Positions 10,903 through 19,418 of a DNA stretch of 64,000 nucleotides are shown piece after piece. The position numbers were made by a program, and so were the translations under genes. Numbering within the stretch: the stretch's first letter is position 1; each line of letters starts with the position of its first letter. The notes beneath the pieces are model-generated. The model did no database searches, had not been told where the DNA came from, and saw only the letters and a list, made by a program, of their open reading frames with translations. Origin of the DNA: Luteimonas granuli (GTDB lineage Bacteria; Pseudomonadota; Gammaproteobacteria; Xanthomonadales; Xanthomonadaceae); assembly GCF_007795095.1 (NCBI RefSeq), contig NZ_CP042218.1:310001-374000 (forward strand), given 5' to 3'.

Positions 10903-11019
10903 GCCCGTCCCGCGCACAGGGGGTGTGCGGACAGCCGGCCAGGGATGGCCGGCGGCCGGCCGATGGGAGCAGGACGCGGAGACGGCCGGGGGAGCACACC
11001 CCCTGTGCGCGGGACGGGC
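10903..11019 (+). repeat. Palindromic element, copy 2 (inverted relative to copy 1)
   Basis: Outer arms at 10903-10928 and 10994-11019 are a perfect 26-bp inverted repeat (left arm begins gcccgtcccgcgcacagggg). The inner core at 10934-10978 reads gccggccagggatggccggc and ends gggagcaggacgcg, nearly identical to the reverse complement of the copy 1 core. The arms of the two copies differ in sequence (copy 1 has gcaggggggatgcccag where copy 2 has gcacagggggtgtgc), yet each copy stays self-complementary. This indicates that the stem-loop shape is what is conserved. It lies 65 bp upstream of the pst Pho box. Confidence 0.8.
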
Positions 11020-11085
11020 CGCGCGGATCCCAACGGAGTCCGGAGAAGAACCCTTTTTTCCGTGCGGGAGCATCGATGACAGACA

Positions 11086-11114
11086 CCGTCATCACACTGT
11101 CACAAAAACATCAT
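11086..11114 (+). promoter_or_regulatory. Pho box (PhoB binding site) of the pst operon
   Basis: ccgtcatcacactgtcacaa followed by aaacatcat: three TGTCA-like half-sites (cgtca, tgtca, catca) at 11-bp spacing with A-rich gaps. The best single box is ctgtcacaaaaacatcat (11097-11114), which fits the PhoB consensus CTGTCAT-A4-CTGTCAT with a few changes. It sits 50 bp before the pstS start, as expected for phosphate-starvation activation of pstSCAB-phoU. phoB and phoR are not in the window. Confidence 0.8.
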
Positions 11115-11163
11115 CCAATGTGCGTGCGCCCTCGCGGCATCCCGCCCACACGGAACTCCTGCC

Positions 11164-12228
11164 ATGACCCTCCCCAAGCTGCGCCTCGCCTCGCTCGCGC
11201 TCGCTTCTGCGCTGTTCGCCGTCGCCTGCCAGCCTTCCGGAACCGCTCCTGCCGACGGTTCCGCCCCTGCCGACCGCGTGTCCACGCAGGTCTCCGGTGC
11301 CGGCGCCTCGTTCATCTATCCGCTGGTCTCCAGGTGGTCGGCCGACTACAACGCCGCCACCGGCATGCAGGTCAACTACCAGTCGATCGGCTCGGGCGGC
11401 GGCATCGCCCAGGTCAAGGCCGGCACCGTCGACTTCGGCTCCAGCGACAAGCCGCTGTCCAGCGCCGAACTGGCCGAAGCCGGCCTCGGCCAGTTCCCTT
11501 CGGCGATCGGCGGCGTGGTGCCGGTGGTCAACATCGAGGGCCTGGCGCCGGGCGCGCTCAAGCTCACCGGCCCGCTGCTGGCCGACATCTTCCTCGGCAA
11601 GGTCACCGCCTGGAATGCGCCGGAAATCGCCGCGGTCAATCCCGGCCTGTCGCTGCCCGAGGGCAAGATCAGCATCGTCCACCGCTCCGACGGCTCCGGC
11701 ACCAGCTTCAACTTCACCAATTACCTGTCCAAGGTCAGCCCCGACTGGAAGCAGAAGGTCGGCGAAGGCACCTCGGTGTCCTGGCCGCTGGGCGTCGGCG
11801 GCAAGGGCAACGAGGGCGTGGCCTCCTACGTGCAGCAGATCAAGGGCGCCATCGGCTACGTCGAGCTTGCCTACGCGCTGCAGAACACCATGCCCTACGC
11901 CTCGATGCAGAACGCCGCGGGCAACTTCGTCGAGCCGAGCGCCGAGAGCTTCGCCGCCGCCGCGCGCACCGCGGACTGGGCTTCGGCCAGCGACTTCGAC
12001 CTGGTGATCACCGACGCCCCGGGCGCCGACTCCTGGCCGATCACGGCCACCAACTTCATGCTGATGCCCAAGCAGCCCAAGGACCCGGCCCGCAGCAAGG
12101 CCGCGCTGGAATTCTTCAAGTGGGCGCTGCACAACGGCCAGGACCAGGCCTCCGAGCTGCACTACGTACCGCTGCCGGCCGAACTGGTGGCGCAGGTCGA
12201 GGCCTACTGGGCCGCCGAGTTCGAATAA
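11164..12228 (+). CDS. pstS: Phosphate ABC transporter substrate-binding protein PstS
   Basis: Periplasmic high-affinity phosphate receptor, 354 aa. The signal peptide (MTLPKLRLASLALASALFAVAC) ends in a possible lipobox Cys at residue 22, so the protein may be lipid-anchored. The mature part starts with the phosphate-binding loop GAGASFIYPLVSRWSADY, then YQSIGSGGGIAQVKAGTVDFGSSDKPLS. Further phosphate contacts are in IVHRSDGSGTSFNFTNYLS, all standard for PstS. It is the first gene of pstSCAB-phoU. The gap of ~50 bp to the Pho box and the ~54-bp gap to pstC fit a strongly expressed first gene. Confidence 0.97.
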   Translation: MTLPKLRLASLALASALFAVACQPSGTAPADGSAPADRVSTQVSGAGASFIYPLVSRWSADYNAATGMQVNYQSIGSGGGIAQVKAGTVDFGSSDKPLSSAELAEAGLGQFPSAIGGVVPVVNIEGLAPGALKLTGPLLADIFLGKVTAWNAPEIAAVNPGLSLPEGKISIVHRSDGSGTSFNFTNYLSKVSPDWKQKVGEGTSVSWPLGVGGKGNEGVASYVQQIKGAIGYVELAYALQNTMPYASMQNAAGNFVEPSAESFAAAARTADWASASDFDLVITDAPGADSWPITATNFMLMPKQPKDPARSKAALEFFKWALHNGQDQASELHYVPLPAELVAQVEAYWAAEFE

Positions 12229-12282
12229 GGCAGCAGGGCCCGCCGCGTGTGCGGCGGGCCGGACTCCAGCCCCGGGAAGCCG

Positions 12283-13245
12283 ATGAGCGCCACCACCCTC
12301 CCCGTCCACAGCACTCGGGATCAGCGCGACGCGCGTGCCGACCGCTGGTTCCGATACGCCCTCGGGGCCACCGTCGCCTTCGTGCTGCTGGCGCTGGCCG
12401 GCGCCGCGCTGTCGATGCTCTGGGGCGGACGCGAGGCCCTGCAGTCGCAGGGCCTCGCGTTCTTCCTGTCGGCCGAGTGGAACCCGGTCGAGAACCGCTA
12501 CGGCGCGCTGGCGCCGATCTACGGCACGGTGGTCACCGCGCTCATCGCCATGCTGCTGGCGGTGCCCGTGAGCTTCGGCATCGCCGTCTTCCTGACCGAG
12601 GTCGCGCCGCGCTGGATGCGCGGCCCTGTGAGCGCAGCGATCGAACTGCTGGCCGGCATTCCCTCGATCATCTACGGCATGTGGGGGCTGTTCGTGCTGG
12701 TACCGGTGATGACCGCGCACGTCACGCCATGGCTCAACGACAACCTGGGCACCCTCCCCGGCCTCGGCATCCTGTTCCAGGGGCCGCCCCTGGGGATCGG
12801 CGTGCTCACCGCCGGCCTGGTGCTGGCGATCATGGTGGTGCCCTTCATCACGTCGGTGATGCGCGAGGTGTTCCTCACCGTGCCGACACGGTTGAAGGAA
12901 TCGGCCTATGCACTGGGCTCGACGAAGTGGGAGGTGTGCTGGGACATCGTCCTGCCCTACACCCGCTCGGCGGTGATCGGCGGCATCTTCCTCGGCCTCG
13001 GACGCGCGCTGGGGGAGACCATGGCGGTGGCCTTCGTGGTCGGGAACAGCGTGCGCCTGACGCCCTCGCTGCTCGAGCCCGGCACCACCATCGCCGCGTT
13101 GATCGCCAACGACTTCGGCGAAGCCACCGAGACCTATCGTTCGGCGCTCCTGCTGCTCGGCTTCGTGCTGTTCATCGTCACCTTCGTGGTGCTGTCGCTG
13201 GCACGTCTGATGCTGGCGCGCCTCGCGCGCAGGGAGGGCAACTGA
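12283..13245 (+). CDS. pstC: Phosphate ABC transporter permease PstC
   Basis: One of two membrane permeases of the Pst transporter, 320 aa, with six predicted membrane helices. Helix 1 is at about residues 26-48. The MetI-type permease core starts at about residue 77 (YGTVVTALIAMLLAVPVSFG). The coupling EAA-like loop is LKESAYALGSTKWEVCWDIV, followed by ALGETMAVAFVVGN, the PstC signature. ATG 12283 is used because an in-frame ATG 36 bp earlier lacks any helix or conserved residue before it. The stop overlaps the pstA start (TGATG). Confidence 0.96.
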   Translation: MSATTLPVHSTRDQRDARADRWFRYALGATVAFVLLALAGAALSMLWGGREALQSQGLAFFLSAEWNPVENRYGALAPIYGTVVTALIAMLLAVPVSFGIAVFLTEVAPRWMRGPVSAAIELLAGIPSIIYGMWGLFVLVPVMTAHVTPWLNDNLGTLPGLGILFQGPPLGIGVLTAGLVLAIMVVPFITSVMREVFLTVPTRLKESAYALGSTKWEVCWDIVLPYTRSAVIGGIFLGLGRALGETMAVAFVVGNSVRLTPSLLEPGTTIAALIANDFGEATETYRSALLLLGFVLFIVTFVVLSLARLMLARLARREGN

Positions 13246-14132
13246 TGGCGATCACCAGGGCCTCCGACGCCGACCGCGCCGCGGACGGCCTGTACCTGCG
13301 CCGCCGCCTCACCAACCTGGTGGCGCTGTCGCTGTCATGCGTCGCCGCGGTGATCGGGCTGCTGTTCCTGGCCTGGATCCTGTGGACCCTGGTGTCCAAG
13401 GGCATCACCGGCATCGACTGGCAGCTGTTCACCCGCGACACGCCGCCGCCGATGGCCGAGGGCGGACTGCGCAACGCGCTGTTCGGCTCGGCCGTGATCT
13501 GCGGAATGGCGATCCTGATCGGTGCGCCGCTGGGCGTCGCCGCCGGCACCTGGCTGGCCGAGTACGGCGCCAACGGCCGCATCGCGACGGTGGTGCGCTT
13601 CGTCAACGACATCCTGCTGTCGGCGCCTTCTATCGTGCTGGGCCTGTTCGTCTATACCCTGCTGGTGATGAACACCGGCGGCAGCTTCTCCGCCTTCTCG
13701 GGCTCGGTCGCCCTGGCCTTCATCGTGCTGCCGGTGGTGTTGCGCACCACCGACGAGATGCTGCGCCTGGTGCCGGCGCAGATGCGCGAGGCCGCGCTGT
13801 CGCTGGGGGTGCCGCAGTGGAAGGTGATCGTGCAGGTGCTGTACCGCAGCGCCTCGGCCGGCATCGTCACCGGCATCCTTCTCTCGCTGGCGCGCATCAG
13901 CGGCGAGACCGCACCGCTGCTGTTCACCGCCTTCGGCAACCTGTACTGGAACAGCAACATCATGCAGCCCATGGCCAGCGTGCCGGTGGTGATGTACCAG
14001 TTCGCCGGCAGCCCGTACCAGACCTGGCAGGACCTGGCCTGGGCCGGCGCCCTCGTGCTCACCACGTTCGTCCTCCTGATCAGCCTCGGCGCGCGCGCAC
14101 TGCTGCTGCGCACACGCGTCACCCATGACTGA
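13245..14132 (+). CDS. pstA: Phosphate ABC transporter permease PstA
   Basis: Second Pst permease, 295 aa, with six hydrophobic helices (the first at about residues 27-52). [36 protein letters not shown] and the cytoplasmic coupling loop [20 protein letters not shown] are typical of Pst[18 protein letters not shown] closes the core. The start ATG at 13245 shares its A with the pstC stop TGA, so translation is probably coupled. The 3' end overlaps pstB by 8 bp. Confidence 0.96.
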   Translation: MAITRASDADRAADGLYLRRRLTNLVALSLSCVAAVIGLLFLAWILWTLVSKGITGIDWQLFTRDTPPPMAEGGLRNALFGSAVICGMAILIGAPLGVAAGTWLAEYGANGRIATVVRFVNDILLSAPSIVLGLFVYTLLVMNTGGSFSAFSGSVALAFIVLPVVLRTTDEMLRLVPAQMREAALSLGVPQWKVIVQVLYRSASAGIVTGILLSLARISGETAPLLFTAFGNLYWNSNIMQPMASVPVVMYQFAGSPYQTWQDLAWAGALVLTTFVLLISLGARALLLRTRVTHD

Positions 14133-14994
14133 CCCGACCATGTCCCTCCGGAACCCGCCGATGAACCACCCCGCCCCCACCGCCCAGGGACGCGTCACGC
14201 TGTCCACGGCGACGCCGCGCCGGGCCACCGAGGCCGCGGCACCGGTGAAACTGTCCGTGCGCGGCCTGGACTTCCACTACGGCAGGTTCCACGCCATCAA
14301 GGGCGTGGCCATGGAGATTCCCGAGAAGCGCGTGACCGCGCTGATCGGTCCGTCCGGCTGCGGCAAGTCCACGCTGCTGCGCGTCTTCAACCGCATCTAC
14401 GCGCTCTATCCGGGCCAGGTCGCCAGCGGCACCATCCTCCTCGACGGCGAGGACATCCTCTCGCCGAAGTATCCGATGAACCGCCTGCGCAGCAAGATCG
14501 GCATGGTGTTCCAGAAGCCGGTGCCGTTCCCGATGACCATCTACGAGAACATCGCCTACGCGATCCGCCACCACGAGAAGCTGTCGAAGGCGGAGATGGA
14601 TGCGCGCGTGGAGTCGGCGCTGCGCCAGGGCGCGCTCTGGGACGAGGTCAAGGACAAGCTCGGGCAGAGCGCGCTGGGCCTGTCCGGCGGCCAGCAGCAG
14701 CGCCTGTGCATCGCCCGCGCGGTGGCGTTGAAGCCGGAAGTGCTGCTGCTCGACGAGCCGACATCGGCGCTGGACCCGATCTCGACCAGCCGCATCGAGC
14801 AACTGATCGAGGAGCTCAAGCGCGACTACACCATCGTGATCGTCACCCACAACATGCAGCAGGCGGCGCGCGTCTCCGACTACACCGCGTTCATGTACCT
14901 TGGCGACCTGATCGAGCACGATACGACCGAGACCATCTTCTCCAACCCCTCGAAGCAGCAGACCGAGGACTACATCACCGGACGGTTCGGATGA
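14125..14994 (+). CDS. pstB: Phosphate ABC transporter ATP-binding protein PstB
   Basis: ATPase of the Pst transporter, 289 aa. Walker A is [16 protein letters not shown], the Q-loop is [18 protein letters not shown], the ABC signature is [14 protein letters not shown] and Walker B is [16 protein letters not shown]. The H-loop is [10 protein letters not shown]. The ~40-residue N-terminal extension before [10 protein letters not shown] is low-complexity. ATGs at 14125, 14140 and 14161 are all possible starts; the first overlaps pstA by 8 bp. Downstream, the stop shares bases with the phoU ATG. Confidence 0.97.
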   Translation: MTDPTMSLRNPPMNHPAPTAQGRVTLSTATPRRATEAAAPVKLSVRGLDFHYGRFHAIKGVAMEIPEKRVTALIGPSGCGKSTLLRVFNRIYALYPGQVASGTILLDGEDILSPKYPMNRLRSKIGMVFQKPVPFPMTIYENIAYAIRHHEKLSKAEMDARVESALRQGALWDEVKDKLGQSALGLSGGQQQRLCIARAVALKPEVLLLDEPTSALDPISTSRIEQLIEELKRDYTIVIVTHNMQQAARVSDYTAFMYLGDLIEHDTTETIFSNPSKQQTEDYITGRFG

Positions 14995-15695
14995 ACAACC
15001 AGCCCAACGATCACATTGTCCGCAGCCACGACGAGGAGCGGCAGCGCCTCATCGGCGAGATCCTGCGCATGGGCGAGCTCGCCGTCGCGCAGCTGGAGGC
15101 CGCGCTCGACGTGGTCGAGCGCCGGGACGACCGCGCGGCGGGCCACATCGTCGCCAACGACGAGGCGATCGACCAGCTCGAGCAGGAGGTCAGCCACGAC
15201 GTCATGAAGCTGTCGCTGCGCGGGCCGCTCGCGCGCGACCTGCGCGAGATCCTCGCCGCGCTGCGCATCGTGTCCGACATCGAGCGCATCGGCGACTACG
15301 CCGCCAACATCGCCAAGCGCTCGATCGCGCTCAACCAGGCCCCGGCGCTGCCGGTGGCCGGCGGCCTGCGGCACGTCGGCACCCTGGCCGTGCGCCAGGT
15401 GCGGGACGTGCTCGAGGCCTACCGCAACCACGACTCCGAAGCCGCCCAGCAGGTGCGCGACCGCGATGCCGCCCTCGACGCCGAGTACACGCGGCTGTTC
15501 CGCGAACTCCTGACCTACATGATGGAGGACGCGCGCGCGATCACCGGCTGTACCCACCTCCTGTTCATGGCCAAGAACCTCGAGCGCATCGGCGACCACG
15601 CCACCAACATCGCCGAGAACATCTGGTTCATGGTTCGCGGCGAGGACAACCTGCCGCCGCGCGAGAAGGCCGACGAGACCAACACCCAGGCCTGA
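14991..15695 (+). CDS. phoU: Phosphate signalling protein PhoU
   Basis: 234-aa all-helical cytoplasmic protein made of two PhoU three-helix bundles. The metal-binding E/D-x3-D segments are visible as [20 protein letters not shown] in the first repeat and [18 protein letters not shown] in the second. PhoU couples the Pst transporter to PhoR and keeps the Pho regulon off when phosphate is plentiful. The start ATG (14991) overlaps the pstB stop by 4 bp. This closes the operon, and no terminator hairpin with a T run is evident after it. Confidence 0.96.
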   Translation: MNNQPNDHIVRSHDEERQRLIGEILRMGELAVAQLEAALDVVERRDDRAAGHIVANDEAIDQLEQEVSHDVMKLSLRGPLARDLREILAALRIVSDIERIGDYAANIAKRSIALNQAPALPVAGGLRHVGTLAVRQVRDVLEAYRNHDSEAAQQVRDRDAALDAEYTRLFRELLTYMMEDARAITGCTHLLFMAKNLERIGDHATNIAENIWFMVRGEDNLPPREKADETNTQA

Positions 15696-15799
15696 GCGCG
15701 CCGGCCCCTGAATGCGCTTGGCCGGGCCGCTCCAGGACAGCCCGGCTGCTGCATACTGGCGCTCCCGCGGCCCGCGCCGCATTCGAGGAGAGTGCCAGC

Positions 15800-16234
15800 A
15801 TGTCGAAGTCTCCCAGCAAACCCGTCGCCCTCGCCGTGGCCACCGCCCTGGGCAGCCTGGCGCTGTCGGGCTCCGCATTCTCGATGGCCCCGCTCGCCGG
15901 CGGCTACATGCTGGCCGCGCAGGACGCCGGCATGGCGCAGGCGGCCGATCCGGCCAGGTCGGGCGAGGGCCGCTGCGGCATGTCGCGCGCCGACACCGAT
16001 GGCGACGGCCGCATCTCCGCCGAGGAGTTCGCCGCGGCGCATCCGGAGAAGGATCCCTCGTACTTCGCAGGCATGGACACCAACGGCGACGGCTTCGTCG
16101 ACGGGGATGAACACGAGGCCCACCACGCGGCGAACAGGTCCGACGACGGCGCGAAGGCCGACAAGTCCGACCAGGAAGGCAAGTGCGGCGAAGGCAAGTG
16201 CGGTGGCTCCGGCGCCTGCGGCGGCGCCGTCTGA
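15800..16234 (+). CDS. hvfA: HvfA-like RiPP metallophore precursor with EF-hand pair
   Basis: 144 aa. The signal peptide is LAVATALGSLALSGSAFS (about residues 10-28). Two canonical EF-hand loops follow: DTDGDGRISAEE (65-76) and DTNGDGFVDGDE (93-104). Three EG(R/K)CG motifs are present: EGRCG at 56-60, then EGKCG at 126-130 and 131-135 in the tail, which ends GGSGACGGAV. In the described HvfABC/oxazolin systems the Cys of EGKCG repeats is converted to oxazolone/thioamide groups that bind copper. That family assignment is from knowledge of these systems; the modification is inferred here. The spacing (48 bp) to a DUF692 gene and then a DUF2063 gene supports it strongly. The start follows a clear gaggag site (15784-15790). 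Confidence 0.82.
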   Translation: MSKSPSKPVALAVATALGSLALSGSAFSMAPLAGGYMLAAQDAGMAQAADPARSGEGRCGMSRADTDGDGRISAEEFAAAHPEKDPSYFAGMDTNGDGFVDGDEHEAHHAANRSDDGAKADKSDQEGKCGEGKCGGSGACGGAV

Positions 16235-16282
16235 GCCAGCGGTGATCCGGGTGCGCGGCCCCGTGCCGCGCGCCCGCCAGGC

Positions 16283-17144
16283 ATGGGAATCCCACTGCAC
16301 CCGCGCGCCGTCGGCCTCGGCCTGCGCCGCGCCCTGCTCCCCGCGCTGCGCGCGGCACCGCCGGGAAGCTTCGACTTCCTCGAGGCCGCCCCGGAGAACT
16401 GGATCGGCGTCGGCGGCGCGCCGGGCGAGGCCTTCGGCGAGCTCGCCTCCCGCCATCCGCTGGTCTGCCACGGCCTGTCCCTGTCCCTCGGCGGCCCCGC
16501 GCCCCTGGACGAGACCTTCCTGCACGCGCTGCGCAGGTTCCTCGACGGGCACCGGGCGGCGGTCTACAGCGAACACCTGAGCGCCTGTGGCGACAGCCTC
16601 GGACAGCTTTACGACCTGATGCCCCTGCCGTTCTGCGAGGAGGCCGTCCGCCACGTCGCGGCACGGATCGAGCGCGCACAGGATGTCCTCGGGCGACGCA
16701 TCGCGGTGGAGAACATCTCCTACTACGCGGAGATTCCGGTGCCGCCTGGCGCGACGCCGCTGACCGAGCTCGAGTTCGTGAACGCGGTGCTCGCCGAGGC
16801 CGACTGCGACCTGCTGCTGGACGTCAACAACATCGTGGTCAACGCCACCAACCATGGTTACGACGCCGGGGCCTTCCTGCGCGGCCTGCCGGGCGCGCGC
16901 ATCGCGTACATCCACGTCGCGGGGCACCGGGACGAGGCGCCGGGCCTGAAGATCGACACCCATGGTGCGGCGGTGGCCGACCCTGTGTGGGCACTGCTCG
17001 CGGAGGCGTACGCGCTGTTCGGCCCGCGACCGACGCTGCTGGAGCGCGACTTCTGACTTTCCGCCCTTCGAGACGCTGCTGGGCGAACTCGACGCCGTGC
17101 GCGGCCACCTCGCCGCGGCGCCCGCGCACCGGAGCGCGGCGTGA
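16283..17144 (+). pseudogene. hvfB: DUF692/MNIO-family metallophore-modifying enzyme (HvfB-like), frameshifted near 3' end
   Basis: A multinuclear non-haem iron oxidase (MNIO, DUF692, TIM-barrel) that would oxidise the precursor cysteines. Conserved segments in order: [89 protein letters not shown] and [10 protein letters not shown]. These supply the His/Glu/Asp/Asn metal ligands. The frame stops at 17056 just after LLERDF. Removing one T (17054, in gacttctgact) restores LLERDFDFPPFETLLGEL and continues to a stop at 17144 that overlaps the next gene by 4 bp, as expected. So one inserted base truncates about 28 residues. It is either a real mutation or a sequencing error. The barrel and metal ligands are otherwise complete. 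Confidence 0.8.
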
Positions 17145-17941
17145 GCGCCGGACCGGGAGCCGGCGACGCGACGGCGGACGACGCGTTGCGCGCAAGCCAG
17201 GATGACTTCGCGGCCCATATCCGCGACCCGGAGCGGCATCCGGCGCCCGCCGGCATCGATCCGCGCCGGATGCAGGTCTACCGCGACCTGTTCTTCAACA
17301 ACGTGTCCCGCCTGCTTGCGGGCAACTTCCCGGTCATCCGGCGCGTCTACGGCTCGCGCTGGCCGGCGCTGGTACGCGACTTCTATCGCGGGCACGGCTG
17401 CCGCACGCCGCTGTTCCCCGAACTGCCGCGCGAGTTCCTGCGCTGGCTGGAGGACAGCGGCGGGCGCGAACCCTGGCTGCCCGAACTTGCGCATTACGAA
17501 TGGGTCGAACTCGCGCTGCAGGTCAGCGAGGCGCGCGCCGACGATGTGCCGCACGATCGCCTCGACGTACCCCGCATGGATGTGGCCGCGGCGCTGCTCG
17601 CCGGCCGCCCGCTGCTGTCGCCGCTGGCGTGGCCGCTGGCCTATGCCTGGCCGGTGCACCGCATCGGTCCCGACTTCCTGCCCGAAGAGCCACCAGCCTC
17701 GCCGACCCTGGTCCTGCTGCACAGGGGCGCGGACGGCGGCGTGCGGTTCCATGCCCCGAATCCGCTGGCCTGGCGACTGCTCCAGCGTCTGGACGAAGCT
17801 CCTTCGCTCAGCGGCCGCGCCCAGCTCGAAGCGCTTGCGGACGAGGCTGGAGCCGCTCCGGACGATGCCTTCATCGCCCGGGGCCTGGACATGCTGCGGA
17901 ACTGGCATCGCGACGGGATCGTGCCCGGCGTGCGACGCTGA
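17141..17941 (+). CDS. hvfC: DUF2063 RiPP recognition/partner protein (HvfC-like)
   Basis: 266 aa, GTG start. The N-terminal DUF2063 domain is recognisable: [42 protein letters not shown] and [46 protein letters not shown] lies in the middle. The C-terminal half, about 165-266 ([19 protein letters not shown]), forms the second domain, which in characterised HvfC/BufC proteins binds the precursor and presents it to the MNIO enzyme. That role is inferred from the family. The start overlaps the restored end of the DUF692 gene by 4 bp (GTGA), which supports coupled translation and the corrected frame. No DoxX-type fourth gene follows. Confidence 0.85.
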   Translation: MSAGPGAGDATADDALRASQDDFAAHIRDPERHPAPAGIDPRRMQVYRDLFFNNVSRLLAGNFPVIRRVYGSRWPALVRDFYRGHGCRTPLFPELPREFLRWLEDSGGREPWLPELAHYEWVELALQVSEARADDVPHDRLDVPRMDVAAALLAGRPLLSPLAWPLAYAWPVHRIGPDFLPEEPPASPTLVLLHRGADGGVRFHAPNPLAWRLLQRLDEAPSLSGRAQLEALADEAGAAPDDAFIARGLDMLRNWHRDGIVPGVRR

Positions 17942-17984
17942 GCGTCCGCCACATGGCGGCGCAGGCCCGCGCGGCGCACTCGGA

Positions 17985-17990
17985 TAGACT
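17985..17990 (+). promoter_or_regulatory. -10 box for rnt, possible leaderless start
   Basis: TAGACT lies exactly 7 nt before the GTG at 17998. With normal -10 to +1 spacing, transcription would begin at or next to the start codon. I see no convincing -35. Confidence 0.4.
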
Positions 17991-17997
17991 AGCCCCG

Positions 17998-18654
17998 GTG
18001 ACCATCCAGCCCGCGCCCGTACCCCCCCCGGCGGCCCCCGCCTTCACGCCGATGTCGGCCCGCTTCCGCGGCTACCTTCCCGTGGTGGTAGACGTGGAGA
18101 CCGGCGGTTTCGACTGGAACCGGCATGCCCTACTGGAAATCGCGGTCCTGCCCATCGACCTCGACGCCGACGGCCGCTACGTGCCCGGCGAAGGCGCCAG
18201 CGCCCACCTGGTTCCGGCCCCCGGCACCGAAATCGACCCCAAGTCGCTGCAGATCACCGGCATCGATCTCGGCCATCCTTTCCGCTTCGCGAAGCCCGAG
18301 CGCGAGGCGCTGGAGCACGTGTTCGCCGCCGTCCGCGTCGCGGTGCGAAAACATGGCTGCCAGCGCGCGATCCTGGTCGGGCACAACGCGCACTTCGACC
18401 TGAACTTCCTCAACGCCGCCGTGGCGCGCAGCGGGCACAAGCGCAATCCCTTCCATCCCTTCAGCGTGTTCGACACGGTGACCATGGCCGGCCTGGCCTA
18501 TGGGCAGACGGTGCTGGCGCGAGCCGTGCAGGCGGCGGGACTGGAGTGGAACAGCGACGACGCGCATTCGGCCGTCTACGACACCGAACGTACCGCGCAG
18601 CTGTTCTGCACGATCGCCAACGCCTGGGGACGGTTCGCGACGCCTCCGGCCTAG
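17998..18654 (+). CDS. rnt: Ribonuclease T (DEDDh 3'-exonuclease)
   Basis: Trims the 3' ends of tRNAs and other stable RNAs. Exo motifs: [12 protein letters not shown] (Exo I, D and E), [18 protein letters not shown] (Exo II), and [17 protein letters not shown] (Exo III, catalytic His and Asp). The [17 protein letters not shown] opening is the RNase T signature and tells it apart from DNA polymerase III epsilon. The GTG at 17998 gives 218 aa, close to the 215 aa of E. coli; ATG 18052 would give 200 aa and lacks a ribosome-binding site. The last 4 bp overlap, tail to tail, the end of rlmB on the opposite strand. Confidence 0.93.
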   Translation: MTIQPAPVPPPAAPAFTPMSARFRGYLPVVVDVETGGFDWNRHALLEIAVLPIDLDADGRYVPGEGASAHLVPAPGTEIDPKSLQITGIDLGHPFRFAKPEREALEHVFAAVRVAVRKHGCQRAILVGHNAHFDLNFLNAAVARSGHKRNPFHPFSVFDTVTMAGLAYGQTVLARAVQAAGLEWNSDDAHSAVYDTERTAQLFCTIANAWGRFATPPA

Positions 18655-19409
18655 AGGCGCTGGCGCACGGCTTCGAACAGGCACACGCCGGCGGCGACCG
18701 AGACGTTCAGACTCTCGACGCCCGCCTCGGCCGCGCCCGGCATCGGCAGTGCCACCAACTGATCGCAGTGCTCGCGCGTCAGCCGGCGCAGGCCCTCGCC
18801 CTCGCCGCCCAGCACCAGGGCGACGTTGCCGCGCAGATCGATGCCGTACAGCGACGCGCCCGCGTCGCCGGCCAGGCCATAGATCCACACACCGAGCTTC
18901 TGCAGCTCGCGCAGCGTGCGCGAGAGGTTGGTCACCCGCACCACCGCGATGCTGTCCGCGGCACCGGCCGAGGTCTTGCGCACGGTGGCATTGACCTGCA
19001 CCGCCTTGTCCTTCGGGATCACCACCGCGGTCACGCCGGCGGCGGCGGCGCTGCGCAGGCAGGCGCCAAGGTTGTGCGGGTCCTGCACGCCGTCGAGCAC
19101 CAGCAGCAGGGCGCGGCCCTCAGCGGCCTCGATCAGGCCCGCCAGGTCGTCTTCGTCGTGCGTCTTGGCCGCGGCGTAGCGGGCGACGGCGCCCTGGTGG
19201 CGCAGGCCTCCGGCGACGCCGTCCAGCGCCTGCTGCGTGACCCGGCGCACATCGATGCCGCGGCGCCTCGCCTCCTCTTCGATCGACGCCAGCCGCGGGT
19301 TCTTCGCACCGGCCTCGACCAGCACCTCGCGGACGTTGTCGGCGTCATGCTCGACGGCGGACGCGACGGCGTTGATGCCGACGATCCACTGGTTCTGCTT
19401 GCTGGACAT
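18651..19409 (-). CDS. rlmB: 23S rRNA (guanosine-2'-O-)-methyltransferase RlmB
   Basis: SPOUT-class methyltransferase that modifies G2251 (E. coli numbering) in the peptidyl-transferase loop of 23S rRNA. The N-terminal substrate-binding domain ([12 protein letters not shown], residues ~8-85) is followed by the trefoil-knot domain. Its motifs are [39 protein letters not shown] and [20 protein letters not shown]. The length, 252 aa, matches the family. It starts 9 bp after the rnr stop, so rnr-rlmB form an operon, the same order as in E. coli. Confidence 0.95.
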   Translation of the reverse strand: MSSKQNQWIVGINAVASAVEHDADNVREVLVEAGAKNPRLASIEEEARRRGIDVRRVTQQALDGVAGGLRHQGAVARYAAAKTHDEDDLAGLIEAAEGRALLLVLDGVQDPHNLGACLRSAAAAGVTAVVIPKDKAVQVNATVRKTSAGAADSIAVVRVTNLSRTLRELQKLGVWIYGLAGDAGASLYGIDLRGNVALVLGGEGEGLRRLTREHCDQLVALPMPGAAEAGVESLNVSVAAGVCLFEAVRQRL

Positions 19410-19418
19410 GGTTCCCCG

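Larger units (their letters stand above)
10465..11085. other. Gene-free block between the Mrr-like gene and pstS
   Basis: About 620 bp with no credible coding sequence. Translations in all six frames are Arg/Pro/Gly-rich and follow the palindromes described below. Contents, left to right: a GC-rich stretch with short cggccg repeats (10470-10490); an 11-bp direct repeat, gtcaccggac(a/c), at 10493-10514; palindromic element 1 (10650-10765); a short spacer; palindromic element 2 (10903-11019); then an AT-richer tail (about 11048-11060, a run of T) leading into the Pho box. I see no tRNA or known small-RNA gene. Confidence 0.7.

Noticed and set aside
10519..11095. Several short Arg/Pro-rich open frames between the Mrr-like gene and pstS
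   Set aside because: They merely translate the palindromic elements; the two copies give mutually inverted nonsense and no start has a ribosome-binding site.
10641..13244. Long N-terminal extension of pstA through pstS and pstC
   Set aside because: The frame is open by chance. PstA starts at 13245 with the TGATG overlap and a normal length.
16283..17056. DUF692 gene as a complete, naturally shorter gene ending at 17056
   Set aside because: The family continues after LLERDF, the next frame supplies exactly the expected residues, and only the repaired frame gives the 4-bp overlap with the next gene.
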